Origin: Berberis thunbergii
Taxonomy: Eukaryota; Streptophyta; Magnoliopsida; Ranunculales; Berberidaceae
DNA: 64,000 bases
Assembly (NCBI GenBank): GCA_003290165.1
Contig: QNQO01002038.1
Location: 102,525 to 166,524, forward strand
Direction of reading: 5' to 3'
In this document: piece after piece, positions 22,749 to 35,600 of the stretch
Numbering within the stretch: position 1 is the stretch's first letter
Layout of the letters: each line of letters starts with the position of its first letter
Translations under genes and position numbers: made by a program
The notes under the pieces: generated by a model
Seen by the model: the letters and a program-made list of their open reading frames with translations, nothing else
Database searches by the model: none
Told to the model about the DNA's origin: nothing

Positions 22749-23535
22749 TGAACATTATCAAACACATAAATTCAAATAATGCCAATAAGGTATTGAAAGA
22801 AAAATGAAAATTATCAAACACATAAATTCAAATAATGCCAATAAGGTATTGAAAGAAAAATGTGCAGGTTTCGAGCCCTGCTGAAGGCATATAATGGTTC
22901 TGGGATCTGCTCGCCTTTCAACAACAACAAAGGAAAACAAAAGTGCAGGGTGGTTCATCACTAATAAGTTCATAAATGCCTTTTTACTTCACAAGAATAA
23001 TTAGATATGATCCCATTTATGTAATTCTTTGACTGTTGTAAAAACCTTTGTTGGAAAATGATCCAATTTTTAGGGCGGCATGAAAAAAATTCAAACAGTG
23101 AAAATTTGTTTATTTGTTATCAAGGGAAACAAAATACAGTTAACCAATCATGGTTTAACTTTTGCTGCCTATTAGGCTGAAATATGCAAAGCATTTTCTA
23201 ATCAATCATGGTCTGATCTTAATAATACTAACCCCAGCAGATTTCATGTCAACTAAGCCATGTCTAAACCCTCAAGTTATAGAAAACCATGAATCTACTA
23301 TAGCATATTAATCACTAGTCACTACTAGAAAGAATTAGCTTCCATTCTAACATAAATAAATAAAGAACCAATAAGTATAATTGGGAAGTTCGCTGTGACT
23401 GGAGTAGAAAACTAGAAAACATATAAATGTAAAAGCACCAAACAAGTAGACTACATCATTTTAGAAGTATTTTCATTCATAAGAAAGGTAATATTATATC
23501 CTGCCTTAGGAGAGAAAGCATATCATGAGCCTCAC

Positions 23536-23610
23536 CGAGTCAATGAAGTCATCAGCTATCTCCAAAAGAAAATCTTCAACTTCAGGTGTCAGCGTCACAT
23601 GTGAATCCAC
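23536..23610 (-). pseudogene. TAF12: Captured TAF12 histone-fold exon
   Basis: A 75-nt exon with a 3' splice AG before it and GTGAGG after it encodes 25 residues, including [18 protein letters not shown]. This matches the start of the histone fold of TAF12 (TFIID and SAGA subunit). Normal family members continue into a TTFACxLAKHRKS-type segment. The following exon was not found, so only this piece was captured. Confidence 0.75.
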
Positions 23611-24257
23611 CTGGTTCACATTAAAAAAACAACTCACAATTGAAATTCATTTTATGAACTTAATAATATATAAGCGAAATGAACTTAATAATATATAAGT
23701 GTAAGTGAGAACTACTAAAATGAACACATGTATCTCACAATATAATTTTTTGGAGTGGGTGTGAGTGTGGGGAGCATATCAATGCTTGTACTATACTACA
23801 GGAGTGAAGAAAATACAAACACTCGGCACGAGAAGTCATCAAGCACAACACTACAAACAGGGATATACTCGGACAAAAGTCAAATACATCTAGATCTTAA
23901 TTGTGTTCCATGGTGAAATCCAAGTACCCCATGAATAATACATCAACCGAAATGCTAAAATTTAGTCAGAAATTCTCTTTCCTATCTTCAATGATATATC
24001 TTAAGTTTCAATCTGAAAGGTCTGAAATTGCGTTACACCTTGGCCACTCAGAAATAAAGCCAAGGCAATTTAACCACAGATGAATCCAAATCTGTTCTAT
24101 GAATACAAAGAAAGCTGTTGGATAGACTTGGGAGTGGCAACTCAACCCTGATCTCATCAATGTGGCACGAACTAGACGAGTGTGAATTCAAGTTTTGTAG
24201 GTTTGATGAAAATGGCCTAAAGTTGTCAAGACGTTGAGCGAGGGTGAAGTCAAATTG

Positions 24258-24690
24258 AGGACCCACCTTCCCAAATTCGGGAAATTTCGTCTTGGTAGTA
24301 TTCTATTGAAGACCAGCTTCGAAAATTCCTAACAGCTTTGGAAGCACTTGACAAATCCTTGAGAAGCTTCTTTATAACTTTAACATCATTAGCAAGAACG
24401 GATATAAAATGATCTTCATCGAAGACATCTGAAAAGTTGCTGCAGTTTCAAATTTAGTCTTGTTAGAGATTTAAATCTTCCTCACACTTTCTCAAATAAC
24501 TAATAAGTATGACATGGAAAGATCCAAACCTTGAATCTTGCCAAAATGACCGTTTATCAAGTTCAGGAATGACGAGAGTGGCATTTATAATACGAGCAAC
24601 AGCAACCATGTCACATATCTGCAATTTAAACATGAGACAATTTATAATACGAGCAACAGCAACCATGTCACATATATGCCATGAGTTCTG
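24258..24690 (-). pseudogene. Captured O-fucosyltransferase fragments
   Basis: Two minus-strand pieces. One (about 24,500-24,690) encodes ICDMVAVARIINATLVIPEL followed by DKRSFWQDS. The other (about 24,258-24,440) encodes DEDHFISVLANDVKVIKKL, then ASKAVRNFRSW and YYQDEISRIWEG. Both are diagnostic of plant GDP-fucose O-fucosyltransferase-like proteins, near the donor-binding N-terminal half. The ICDMVAVARIIN piece occurs twice about 57 bp apart (24,586-24,619 and 24,643-24,676), a small tandem duplication. Intron sequence separates the pieces, so genomic DNA was captured, not mRNA. Confidence 0.8.
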
Positions 24691-25159
24691 CTCATATTTG
24701 TTCTTCTGCAAGTACAAGTACAAAACAAAAACTTCCCTATGAAATATCCATAACAAACAGCCATATCCACTGCATGAGTGCCCATATCTGTATAGAGCTG
24801 TGTCTAAATAAACTGGCATTCATGTTAAACTTGTATAATGAAACGGAGCTCCACCAGCACTTGGTCTAGTAGTATGTTTCTCGCTTTGGGTGAGAGATTC
24901 CCTGGATGCCCCTATGGTTTTTGGACAGGTTTATCTAACCCCTCGTACCTATCTGAAACTTCAAAGAAAATCAAACAAGCATTTCTTTTCAATTTTTTTC
25001 TAGTGACTTTCGTAAGTAGATCTATACCTGTATTACATATCCCTTGTGAAAAATCATTCCATATCTAGCATGTGAACCTGAAAGATCCATATTGGACGAA
25101 ACCACAAAAAACATGAATGATTTTCAAAATATGTAAGATTCAAGTTTTGGAAGAAAAGG

Positions 25160-25655
<496 letters not shown>

Positions 25656-26457
25656 TTAGAGATGGCCAAACCCCATGGCGATTGGCAGATGAAGAGAAAC
25701 TCCTCGCCTGAGTCGCCTCCTTCCTCGCGTCCTTCCTCGGTTCCTCGCCTCCTCACCTCTGTTCCGTCCCTCCTCTCGTCCCTCCTCTCTCTGTGATTGA
25801 AAAAATGGCAAAAGCAAAACCAAAATACATGAGGTCGAGATTTAGGTTTTTATTAGGGCTTTTGATATAAACCGTCCGATCATATCAAGATCTTAAAAAA
25901 CGAGATTTAATTTGATATTTGAAGCGCTATACAAGAGGAAAGTAGCATAGCGCTTTTAAAGCGCTATGGTAGTTTTGGTAACATTTTTTCACATAGCGTT
26001 TTTTAAAGCGCTATCTAAGACATAATTAAGATAGCGCTTAACTGAAGAAAAAAAATTTAAAAGCGCTATTGTAGCGTTTTTTTTATTATTTTTTTTTAAA
26101 GACAAATAAGCGCTATCCTAGCGCCCACTTGGATAGCTCTTTAAAAAAGCGCTATCTATGTGGCGTTACCTAAGCTAATATTTGTAGTAGTGATAATACC
26201 TCTTTCTTTTTCCCCCTCTCTCTCTTCACAATGATTGCTTTATTGGTTCTCATTACATTGTGTTGCATGGGTTCATCCCCTTTCATTGTTATTCCAACCA
26301 GCTTTACAAATGTTGTTACCACTGAAGAAGCCACTTTTCTACTCAAATGAAAAGTCAGTCTTCACAATAATTCTCATCTCCTCCCTTCGTGGAATTCTTC
26401 CTCCAACACTAATGCATGCACTTGGTTCGGGGTTTCTTGCAACAAGAATTATAAAGT

Positions 26458-28845
26458 CACTACAACAATTAATGCATTTTTCAAGGTAAAAAAACCCTTG
26501 ACAAAAATTAAAATTTTGTTGGAAAAAACTTTTAACAAGGAAAAAATTCGTTATTGGGTTCGTAGAGGCATCTCCGCTAAAGGTTTTTACCAAGGAATTA
26601 CATTTTTGTTGGTAAAACAATTGATAAGTCAAGGAAACACGGTGTTGGTAATACTGACAACTACCAAGGAAATTCGTTGGTAAAAATCAAATAGTTTTAC
26701 CGACAAATTGTTTTGTTGCAAGAAAACTTTTGTTTACCTATGAATTTTTTTCTCCAAAAAACTTAGAATCTTCAAGGAAAATTGTCGTGGGAAAATATAA
26801 CTACCTTTATCTAAGAACTTTTTCGTTTGTAAAATGAATGTATATCAATGAAAGTTATCATAGGTACTGTTAACAATTACCAAGGAAATTATTTTCAATA
26901 TTAAAATTTATATATTAAAACGATCATTCTCGGCTCTTAGACGAGCTAATCTAGTCTCAATCTCTAGGGACACCACCCACAACCTCCCAAACTCTAAGGA
27001 CACCACTCTTGATGATAATACCCCACTATGGAATTTCATATATAATATATTTATTTTTAGGCTCAATGGGAATCGAACTCCTAACCTATAGTAAAATCTG
27101 TTGCAATATCTACCAATTGAATAATTGTATTGTGTGAGGCAACTTTATAGCTTCTTAAATCAAATTACTCATTTTTTGCAATAAAAAAATCATTGTTACG
27201 TATATAATAGAGACCAATATATAATATTTTGTCACTATAAATTAGAACTAAATATTTTCACGATTATAAGATTTATGTTAAATATCTACCACTTTTAGCA
27301 ATGAAAAAAAATTCACAATAACACCATTATAATTAGCAACAAAATAATAATAGCATTTCAATGCTATATGTTATTAAAATTGGTTATATCCCCAATGAAA
27401 TAAAATAAAATTGTTGTAAATAAGAAAACAAGCCTTAATAAGAAAAAAAGTTCATGAAAATTTTATCAATATTTAGCAACGAAATAAATTTTTACCATTA
27501 ATATTATAATTAACAGTAAAATAATGTTGTATTGTTAAATAAAATTTATTTGATTTTTCAAATGAAATAGTATCAATGCTACTAAGAAAAAATTTAAACG
27601 AATTGATATTTTTCCACTATAAAGAAGCTAGGACCTTTAAATATTAAAAAAAATTCATGAAAAAAATTTCATTATAAGTAACCAAATAAATCGTTGCAAT
27701 AAATGTGGTAATTAGCTAGAGAGAATTTAGTTTCATTGTTGAAGAGACACGAACAAGTTTTATAGTGCATTTACTAAGAAAATGTTTATCAATAATATTA
27801 ATAATTATTAGCAATGAAATAATTTATTGTAAATGACGTCATTATAACTAACAAACTAAAATTTAGTTGAAATAGAAATATTTTGTTGCTAAATAATGTT
27901 GGTGGGAAATTGGTTTTGGAATGAATATTTTTCGCCACCTCTTTACAAAGAAAAGTTGCCAACAAAATAGATTTTGTTACAAAAAGTGACAGCTCTATGG
28001 TTTTTTCAATGAAATTTATTTTTGTTAGAAATAGTAACATGTTAACAAGGAACATAAAATTTGTTAGTAATTAAAACATTTTTTGTAGTGAATATACCAA
28101 TTTCCAATAAAATAATGACTTGTCGCTATAAAAGAGTTAGTGAGATTTAATGAGAAACAAATTTTCATGAAAATAATTATCAGCTTTTACCTAGAAAACA
28201 ATTTGTTACGAACAAGGTTATAATTACCAGCAAAATCTTATTTCATAGCTACAAAGATTTCATTAAAAAATATATTGTTTCCAACAAAATAAAAAATGTT
28301 GCTAATAGTTTGACAATTCTCAACGAAATATTATTTTGTTGCTATAAATTAATAAACGAGCTTTAATAAGAAAAAACCTAATGGAAAAAATTATCAATCA
28401 TTATCAACGAACCAAATCATTACCAATAATTTGATTATTGTCTAGGAAAACATATTTCTTTAGTTTATTTCCTTACTAAAGAGAGATGAATAAGATTTAA
28501 TATTCGTTAACAAGGAAAGTGATTTGTTGTTAAAATTAATCTTCTTTAACAACAAAATATTTCATTCCAGATGATGCTATAATTACCAAGGAACAAGTAT
28601 TTTGTGGCTATAAAAATAAATTCGTTGTTAAATCAATTTGGCGAGAAATTAGGTTTAGAGGGAATGTTTCCCGCCATCTATTTAACAAGGAACGTTTCCT
28701 ACAAAATATATTTTGTTGGAAAACAGTAACAAGTTTATGGCTTTTTCAAGGAAATTTTTTATTCGTTGACAATACTACAATATTAACAAGGAAATCAATT
28801 TTCGTAGCAATAATTTTGTTGCTAAAAAATAGATTTCTTGTAGTG
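26458..28845. mobile_element. CACTA-type element B, 2,388 bp, inside gene 3
   Basis: Begins CACTACAACAATTAATGC and ends TAGATTTCTTGTAGTG. AGT is duplicated at 26,455-26,457 and 28,846-28,848. Removing the element and one AGT restores ATAAAGTGGTTTATTTATC, matching ATAAAGTGGTTGATTTATC in gene 5. It is the same family as 19,076-21,445, in opposite orientation, with the tRNA-like segment near 27,060-27,130. No transposase frame. Confidence 0.95.
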
Positions 28846-30120
28846 AGTGGTTTATTTATCTCTGCCAAGTTTGGGTTTGATGGGTACTCTTCATGCTTTT
28901 GATTTCTCATTTCTTTCATGCCTCCTTGGCTTAAATCTCAGCCACAACACCCTTTCCGGGACTATTCCAATTCATATTTGTAAACTTTCTCGACTTAGTC
29001 TTCTCGATCTTTCATTCAATCAATTTTCAGGGGAAATTCCTTCACAAATAGGAAATCTAAAATCTCTTATGGACTTGGAGCTAGGTATTAATAATCTCAC
29101 TAGTTTGATCCCCCCATCTCTTGGTAATTTGACTAAACTAACCACTATATACCTTCACATCAATGCACATTTTGGCCGCATTCTTCAGAAATAGGAAATC
29201 TCAAATCTCTTGTAAACTTTGCGTTGTCTGCCAATAATCTCATTGGTTCCATCTCCCAATCTCTTGGTAATTTGACTAAATTGACCACTCTATACCTTTC
29301 CACCAATGCACTTTCTAGTCACATTCCTTCAGAAATAGGAAATCTCAAATCTCTTGTGAACTTGGCGTTGTCTACCAATAATCTCACTGGTTCGATCACC
29401 CCATCTTTTGGTAATTTGACTACACTGACCACTCTTTACCTTTACACCAATGCACTTTCTGGCCGCATTCCTTCATAAATAGAAAATCTCAAATCTCTTG
29501 TGGACTTGGAGTTGAATACCAATAATCTCACTGGTTCGATCCCCCCATCTCTTGGTAATTTGACTAAATTGGCCACTCTAGACCTTTCTACCAATGCACT
29601 TTTTGGCCACATTCCTTCATAAATAGGAAATCTCATATCTCTTGTGAACTTGACGTTGTCTACCAATGATCTCACTAGTTCGATACCCCCATCTCTTGGT
29701 AATTTGACTAAACTGACCACTCTATACCTTTACATCAATTCTCTTTCTGGCCGCATTCATTCAGAAATAGGAAATCTCAAATCTTTTGTGGACATAGAGT
29801 TGTACGTGAATAATCTCACCGATTCGATCCCCCCCCCCCCATCTCTTGGTAATTTGACTAATCTGACCACTCTATACCTTTGCACCAATGCACTTTCTGG
29901 CCACATTCCTTCATAATAGGAAATCTCATATCTCTTGTTATATTAGATTTGAGTGAAAACAATCTCACTGGTACCATCCTCCCATCTATTGGTAATTTGA
30001 CTAAATTGACCACTCTATACCTTTACACCAATGCACTATCTTGCCACATTCCTTCATAAATTGGAAAGCTCAAATCTCTTGGGAACTTAGAATTGAGTGA
30101 AAACAATCTCACTGGTTCAA

Positions 30121-31140
30121 TTCCTCGAGAAATAGGCAACCTGACAAATTTGTCTGATCAGCAACTGTATCAGAACAAGTTCACTGGTGACTTATCACAA
30201 CATGTATTGTGCAACGGTGGGTCACTCGTATACTTCTCAGCAAATCAGAACCAAATTACAAGTCTAGTCTTTGAAGGCTTGACAAATTGCAGAAGCTTAA
30301 AAAGAATTCACCTAGATGAGAATAAACTCTTTGGAGATATATCACAATTCTTCATTAGTGATTATCATAATGTGGAATACATTGATTTGAGTCATAACCA
30401 ATTGCATGGGGAGCTTCCACGAAATTGGGGGTGGTGGCATCGGCTATCAAGCGTGAAACTCTCTAACAATGAATTTACTGGCGAGCTAGCTGGTATGTTT
30501 GTTGAATTAACTGGACTACAATTGCTCGACCTTTCATCAAATCATTTACAAGTAACAATACCGAAAGAAGTCGGGAAGATGATCTCTTTGTTTAAGTTGA
30601 ATTTGAGTCATAATCAGTTGCATGGTCTAATTCCTCGAGAAATAGGCAACCTGACAAATTTGTCTGATCAGCAACTGTATCAGAACAAGTTCACTGGTGA
30701 CTTATCACAACATGTATTGTGCAACGGTGGGTCACTCGTATACTTCTCAGCAAATCAGAACCAAATTACAAGTCTAGTCTTTGAAGGCTTGACAAATTGC
30801 AGAAGCTTAAAAAGAATTCACCTAGATGAGAATAAACTCTTTGGAGATATATCACAATTCTTCATTAGTGATTATCATAATGTGGAATACATTGATTTGA
30901 GTCATAACCAATTGCATGGGGAGCTTCCACGAAATTGGGGGTGGTGGCATCGGCTATCAAGCGTGAAACTCTCTAACAATGAATTTACTGGCGAGCTAGC
31001 TGGTATGTTTGTTGAATTAACTGGACTACAATTGCTCGACCTTTCATCAAATCATTTACAAGTAACAATACCGAAAGAAGTCGGGAAGATGATCTCTTTG
31101 TTTAAGTTGAATTTGAGTCATAATCAGTTGCATGGTCTAA
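30121..31140. repeat. Exact 510-bp in-frame tandem duplication in gene 3
   Basis: 30,121-30,630 and 30,631-31,140 appear identical base for base. Each copy encodes 170 residues, about seven LRRs including the irregular island with [24 protein letters not shown] is shared at the two ends. Confidence 0.95.
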
Positions 31141-33001
31141 TTCCGCCTGAGATGGGGATGTTGTCGAGTCTTGAAGGTCTTGATCTTTCTTCTAATGAAA
31201 TGAGTGGCCCCATACCCAATCAAATAGGGAGTTGTTCTAAATTGCTACACTTAGATTTAAGTAGAAACCAATTCAATGAGAGCATTCCGCCACAATTGGG
31301 TAAGTTATCTACCTTACAAATCCTACTGGATCTCAGCCAAAACAAGTTTAACGGAGAGATACCACAAGAATTGAACAAGCTGAAAAACTTGGGGAAGTTG
31401 ATTCTTTCACATAATAGGTTATCTGGTCAAATTCCTTCATCTTTTAGTGAGATGATCAGTTTGGAATTCGTTGATGTTTCTTACAATGACTTGGAGGGCC
31501 CTCTCCCAGATAACAAAGCTTTCAGAAAACCTCCGTAGATGCTTTCAAAAATAACAAAGCCTTGTGTGGTGGCATCAAAGGCTTGAAACCTTGTCAGTTC
31601 TTAGCAGCAACCAACAAAGATTGTACAAATAATAGGAAGATCGGAATCGTGGTTATTGCCATTTTTTCGTTCTTGGGAACACTTTTTCTTGTATTTTCTC
31701 TTGTCAGGTTTTTTTTATTTGAATCGTCATTGGAAGCTAAAAGAGAAGAATGGATCGCAGAGTGAAGTACCAAGAAATCTGTTTTGTGTGTGGAATTATG
31801 ATGGGAAAATGGTATATGATGACATCATTGCAGCGACAGATGACTTCGACTCCAAATATTGTATTGGCAGTGGGGGATATGGAAATGTTTATAAAGCAGA
31901 ATTATCCTCAGGTCAAGTAGTGGCTGTAAAGAAACTGCACCCTTTAGAAGATAGTGATTTGGTTGATTTGAGATCATTCCAAAATGAGATGCATGTATTA
32001 GCAGAAGTTCGACACCGGAACATTGTGAAGTTGTACGGGTTTTGTTCACATGTTCGACACTCATTTTTTATTTAAAAATATTTGGAGATGGGGAGTGTAG
32101 CTAAAATCTTGACTGATGATGAAGCTGCACAGAAGATGGATTGGTCCAAAAGAACAAATGTTGTCAAATGTGTAGTGTGTGCCTTATCGTTTCTACACCA
32201 TCATTGTTCGTCACCGATTGTTCATCGAGATTTGTCCAGTAACAATGTTTTGTTGAATTCAAAGTATGAGGCATTTGTTTCAGATTTTGGTATTGCAAGA
32301 ATTCTAAAGCTGGATTCATCTAATTGGACGACAATTGCAGGAACGTATGGATATCTAGCCCCAGGTAACATCACATATTCCATCTCGTCAATTATAAGAC
32401 TCATTATTTCACTTAACTCCCTCTTCCTTTTTTTTTGGTTCCATAGACGTGAATAGTTAGTTAACTATGTTATATTCGGTACATTTATGTACAAATTAGA
32501 AATGAAGTTGCAATCATTTTTTGATTAATTACTTTTCATTTTTATTGGATATAAGAGATTGTTATAAAATTTATATGTACAAGAAACTATTTGAACTACG
32601 TACCAAAATTCTTGACGTGTAACTGACATAAAATACAAATAACAAAAACAATTTTCTTTCTTGCAGAGCTTGCTTTCACAATGAGGGTGACCGAAAAATG
32701 CGACGTATACAGCTTTGGGGTGCTATCATTGGAAGTGATAATGGGAAGACATTTTCAGGAACTCATCTTTTCCGTTACATCGTTTCAAAACATTTTCTTG
32801 AAGGATATACTAGACCAACGCATTCCACCCCCTGCAGATTAAGTCCTCAAAGATGTCATTTTTATTGTACAATTAGTTGTTTCATGCTTACATGTCAATC
32901 CCGAACATCGTCCTACCATGGAAACTATATCTCGGGAATTATCAGAATCTTTTGAATCACCTTTGGGCCATGAAGAGTATGATAGAATAACATTTGGCTA
33001 A

Positions 33002-33320
33002 CTACTAGATAAAGTGGTTTGGCATTTGTTCGGTGGTGCTGCAAGATTTCAAAAGTTGCTGGTAGGGAGGAATTTTAGTTTCTTCTTGTTGCATGCATGT
33101 ATGTGGAAGTTTTTCTTCATAATGAATTTGATGATTAATATTCATATTGATCTCTAGTGTTTATTTATCTTATCTTATTTTATTTTCTTTGTTCCACCTT
33201 TTCAATGTTTCCCTGGGAGTTGTTTCTTTTCAACCAAACACGGCATCAAATATCAAAACTTATAATTTATCAATTTCTTGTATGAAATATGATTAGACTT
33301 GAATGAAAAGACAAACATAA
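33002..33320. other. 3' flank of gene 3
   Basis: Homologous to the flank after gene 5 (62,760-63,083). No gene seen. Confidence 0.5.
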
Positions 33321-33329
33321 TTACTGAAT

Positions 33330-33446
33330 CAGAAATTCTAGGGGGTGAGGGATGGGTGTAACCATCCATCTATCTCGAGATGCATGGAGTTGCTCATCTC
33401 GTGGCAGATGGGTGGTTACACCCATCCCTCGCTCCCTAAAGGGCTC
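33330..33446. mobile_element. Foldback MITE in the gene 3 flank, 9-bp target duplication
   Basis: A palindrome around ATCTCGAGATGC, with GAGGGATGGGTG on the left and CACCCATCCCTC on the right. The left flank is TTACTGAAT (33,321-33,329); the right flank is TTTCTGAAT (33,447-33,455), one mismatch. The same insertion at the same site lies downstream of gene 5. Confidence 0.75.
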
Positions 33447-33455
33447 TTTCTGAAT

Positions 33456-34250
33456 ATTAAAATTTTAACTTAGCCCCTGACTCAGGTTTTAAATTTCTGG
33501 AAGGTGACAGTTTTAAATCTCTCTTTATGCAACAATGACATGTTTGTTTGTTTTTTTCCAATTCAACCTGAATCTGCTTTATAAACAAAATGAAGTTTAG
33601 CTTATTTATGTTATATGATGAGATGAAGTTGTAACATTTATAAAATGAAGACAACCTACTTTAAGAATATACGTTGTCTGAACTAGCAAGACAGAGCTAA
33701 TATATCATTGAGGGGGGACTTTTGACATAGCTCGTCTGTAGTATATTCATCTTCATATCAAAGCAAATGAAGCTTCTCACTCTTGTAATAGAAACAATGA
33801 CACGGTTGCAAATATATAGAATGTGTAGAGCACATGAAGCTGCTGCTTACTTTGATAAATAAATAAATAAATAAGAAAAAATAACCTTTGCACAATGGGC
33901 TTCAACACTAATAAAACAGAGCAAGTCTAAAACTCAAATTTTAGTCTAAAACAATGGGCATACCCTCCTCTACAATTTCCTTTGCAGTTGGCAGAGCAAC
34001 AGTTTCCCTGGTATTGGGATAGTGCTGAGCAGGTTTGGGCAATTAGGTTAGGCACTTCTAGATTGGAGCTGCATTATGGAGAGAGCGAAAAGTTGTCATA
34101 GAACGGAGTTTCCCTGGTATCGGGAATATTACGGTTTCATATTTGTATTAGAGAGGACCATACCAAATTTCCATCAATAATATTGCTCCCAATCAAAAGA
34201 GAGAAGAACCACTCTGTATGCCCATAAAATATGACGAGACATCAAATAGT
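33456..34250. other. Intergenic, shared with 63.2-64.0 kb
   Basis: AT-rich flank sequence with a short AATA repeat near 33,858, in homologous order to the end of the window. No gene recognised. Confidence 0.4.
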
Positions 34251-34840
34251 CAACCAACCACAGTCATACATGTGGAACAAGTCAATCTTAATGCAAAAAG
34301 GTCTCAGTTTATCTAAGACATGCCCAAGTCCAACTCAAACCCATGTTAATTATTGTTTAGCCCGTAAGTCTTGCGCCCAAGCCCAGATTACGCAAACCCA
34401 ATGTGGCGCAAATATTGGAATTTGATTCAGGACAATAAGGCCCGAACATAGATCTTTGGACTATAGCAGTCCAGGATCCTTCTACACAACTCTTGGTCTA
34501 ATCAAGCATTGGATCTCAAAGATAGTCAAGTGCCAACGGAAACTCGGTCATGGACGGATAAGATTCTAAACAAGATCTCCTCCCTCCATCACGCCTTCAA
34601 CAATAGAATCGGTAAAGGAGTGAAACACTCACTATATAAGGTGAACAAAATGGATGAGAAAGGTACGCACATGTAACCCTAATTTTCATCGGTCTATCTC
34701 CATCCTAGTTCAGTCACCTGACTTTATCATCGGAGTGTCTTTGGCTGCCATCACGGTGATCTCTGGTTCACCGTTACTCATCTTTGTTGGTCAAAGATCA
34801 ACAACGACGGATTTGAACGCATCAAAAAACATTCCAGAGA
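34251..34840 (+). mobile_element. Degenerate LTR (Ty3/gypsy-like) remnant
   Basis: Sequence resembling the 3' part of a plant gypsy LTR: CACTATATAAGG (about 34,630) as promoter, then GTAACCCTAATTTTCATCGG, ATCATCGGAGTGTCTTTGG, CTCTGGTTCACC and TGTTGGTCAAAGATCAACAA. It interrupts flank sequence that is continuous after 36,180 and 55,545 (GACATCAAATAGAAACGA). No second LTR and no recognised gag-pol; ends uncertain. Confidence 0.45.
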
Positions 34841-35229
34841 ACCTCAAGATATTCTTGAGTATCTTCTTACGAATGGAGAGAAAGTGGGAGATACTTCTGA
34901 GATTGAAATGATCTTGAGCCTCAAATACCAAGTTGTTACTTGCCAAGTTCTTTTCTAAAATGTGATTCTACTTAAATGAAAGACAAACACAGCCAAGTTA
35001 TATTGAAAATGTGACTCAGGTTTTAAGTTTCTCATTTACACTGGAAGCTTCCATACATTATGACACATAACAGGAAATGCATCAAAGGAGATCATGGACT
35101 CAAATATCATTTCAATGCAATATCAATTATCTCCAACTCATTTGCAATATTACTCTGAGATAGTCAAAATTTTATTGAACCAAAATTTTTTGTTCGACAC
35201 TTTCTCCACCATTTTATCAAACACCTTCC
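34841..35229. other. Intergenic, nothing recognised
   Basis: Short frames only. It may include residual internal sequence of the LTR element, but I cannot show it. Confidence 0.3.
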
Positions 35230-35600
35230 GTGCCAATATTCAAGATAGTAAAATAGAAGATGACACTATTTCTAATAACAAACACATATTAGTATTGGAA
35301 AGTAACACTTATTAGTCTTATTTCAACATTGGAGTGCAAGCTTTGATGATTAATATTCATATCGATCTCTAGTGTTTTTTATCTTATTTTATTTGTTCCA
35401 CCTTTTCAATGTTTCCCTAGGAGTTGTTTCTTTTAACCCAAACTCAGCATCAAATATCAAAACTGATAATTTATCAATTTCTGAATATTGAAAATTCAGC
35501 TTATGCAACAATGACATGTTTATCAATTTATCAATTTCTGAATATTGAATATTTAAATTTATCAATTTCTGAATATTGAATATTGAATATTTATCAATTT
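35230..35600. other. Deletion scar joining RLK promoter and RLK 3' flank
   Basis: 35,230-35,340 matches the sequence at 7,225-7,341 upstream of the RLKs (CAATATTCAAGATAG to GTGCAAGCTTTG), including the first bases of the MITE at 7,334. From 35,339 on it matches the sequence just after gene 2 (TTTGATGATTAATATTCATA, 17,585 on). TTTG is shared at the joint. The receptor gene that should lie between is missing. Confidence 0.8.

Larger units (their letters stand above)
26231..33001 (+). pseudogene. LRR-RLK gene 3, multiply broken pseudogene
   Basis: The start at 26,231 encodes the family signal peptide and LRRNT. The W of LLKWK is now TGA (26,348). A CACTA element (26,458-28,845) interrupts the FGVSCNKN region, and the LRRs resume at 28,846. 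Frame loss near 29,174 and stops at 29,476, about 29,620, about 29,914 and about 30,057 follow. The last four are the same GAA-to-TAA change in IPSE. A C run of about 12 lies at 29,830. From 30,093 to 31,538 the frame is open for 481 residues and contains an exact 510-bp in-frame duplication. Further lesions: a frameshift near 31,520, an insertion in the membrane-helix region (about 31,705), a stop at 32,073 in the kinase, and a stop in exon 2 near 32,838. The intron is 32,365-32,666. HRDLSSNN and DFGIAR remain readable. Non-functional. Confidence 0.95.
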
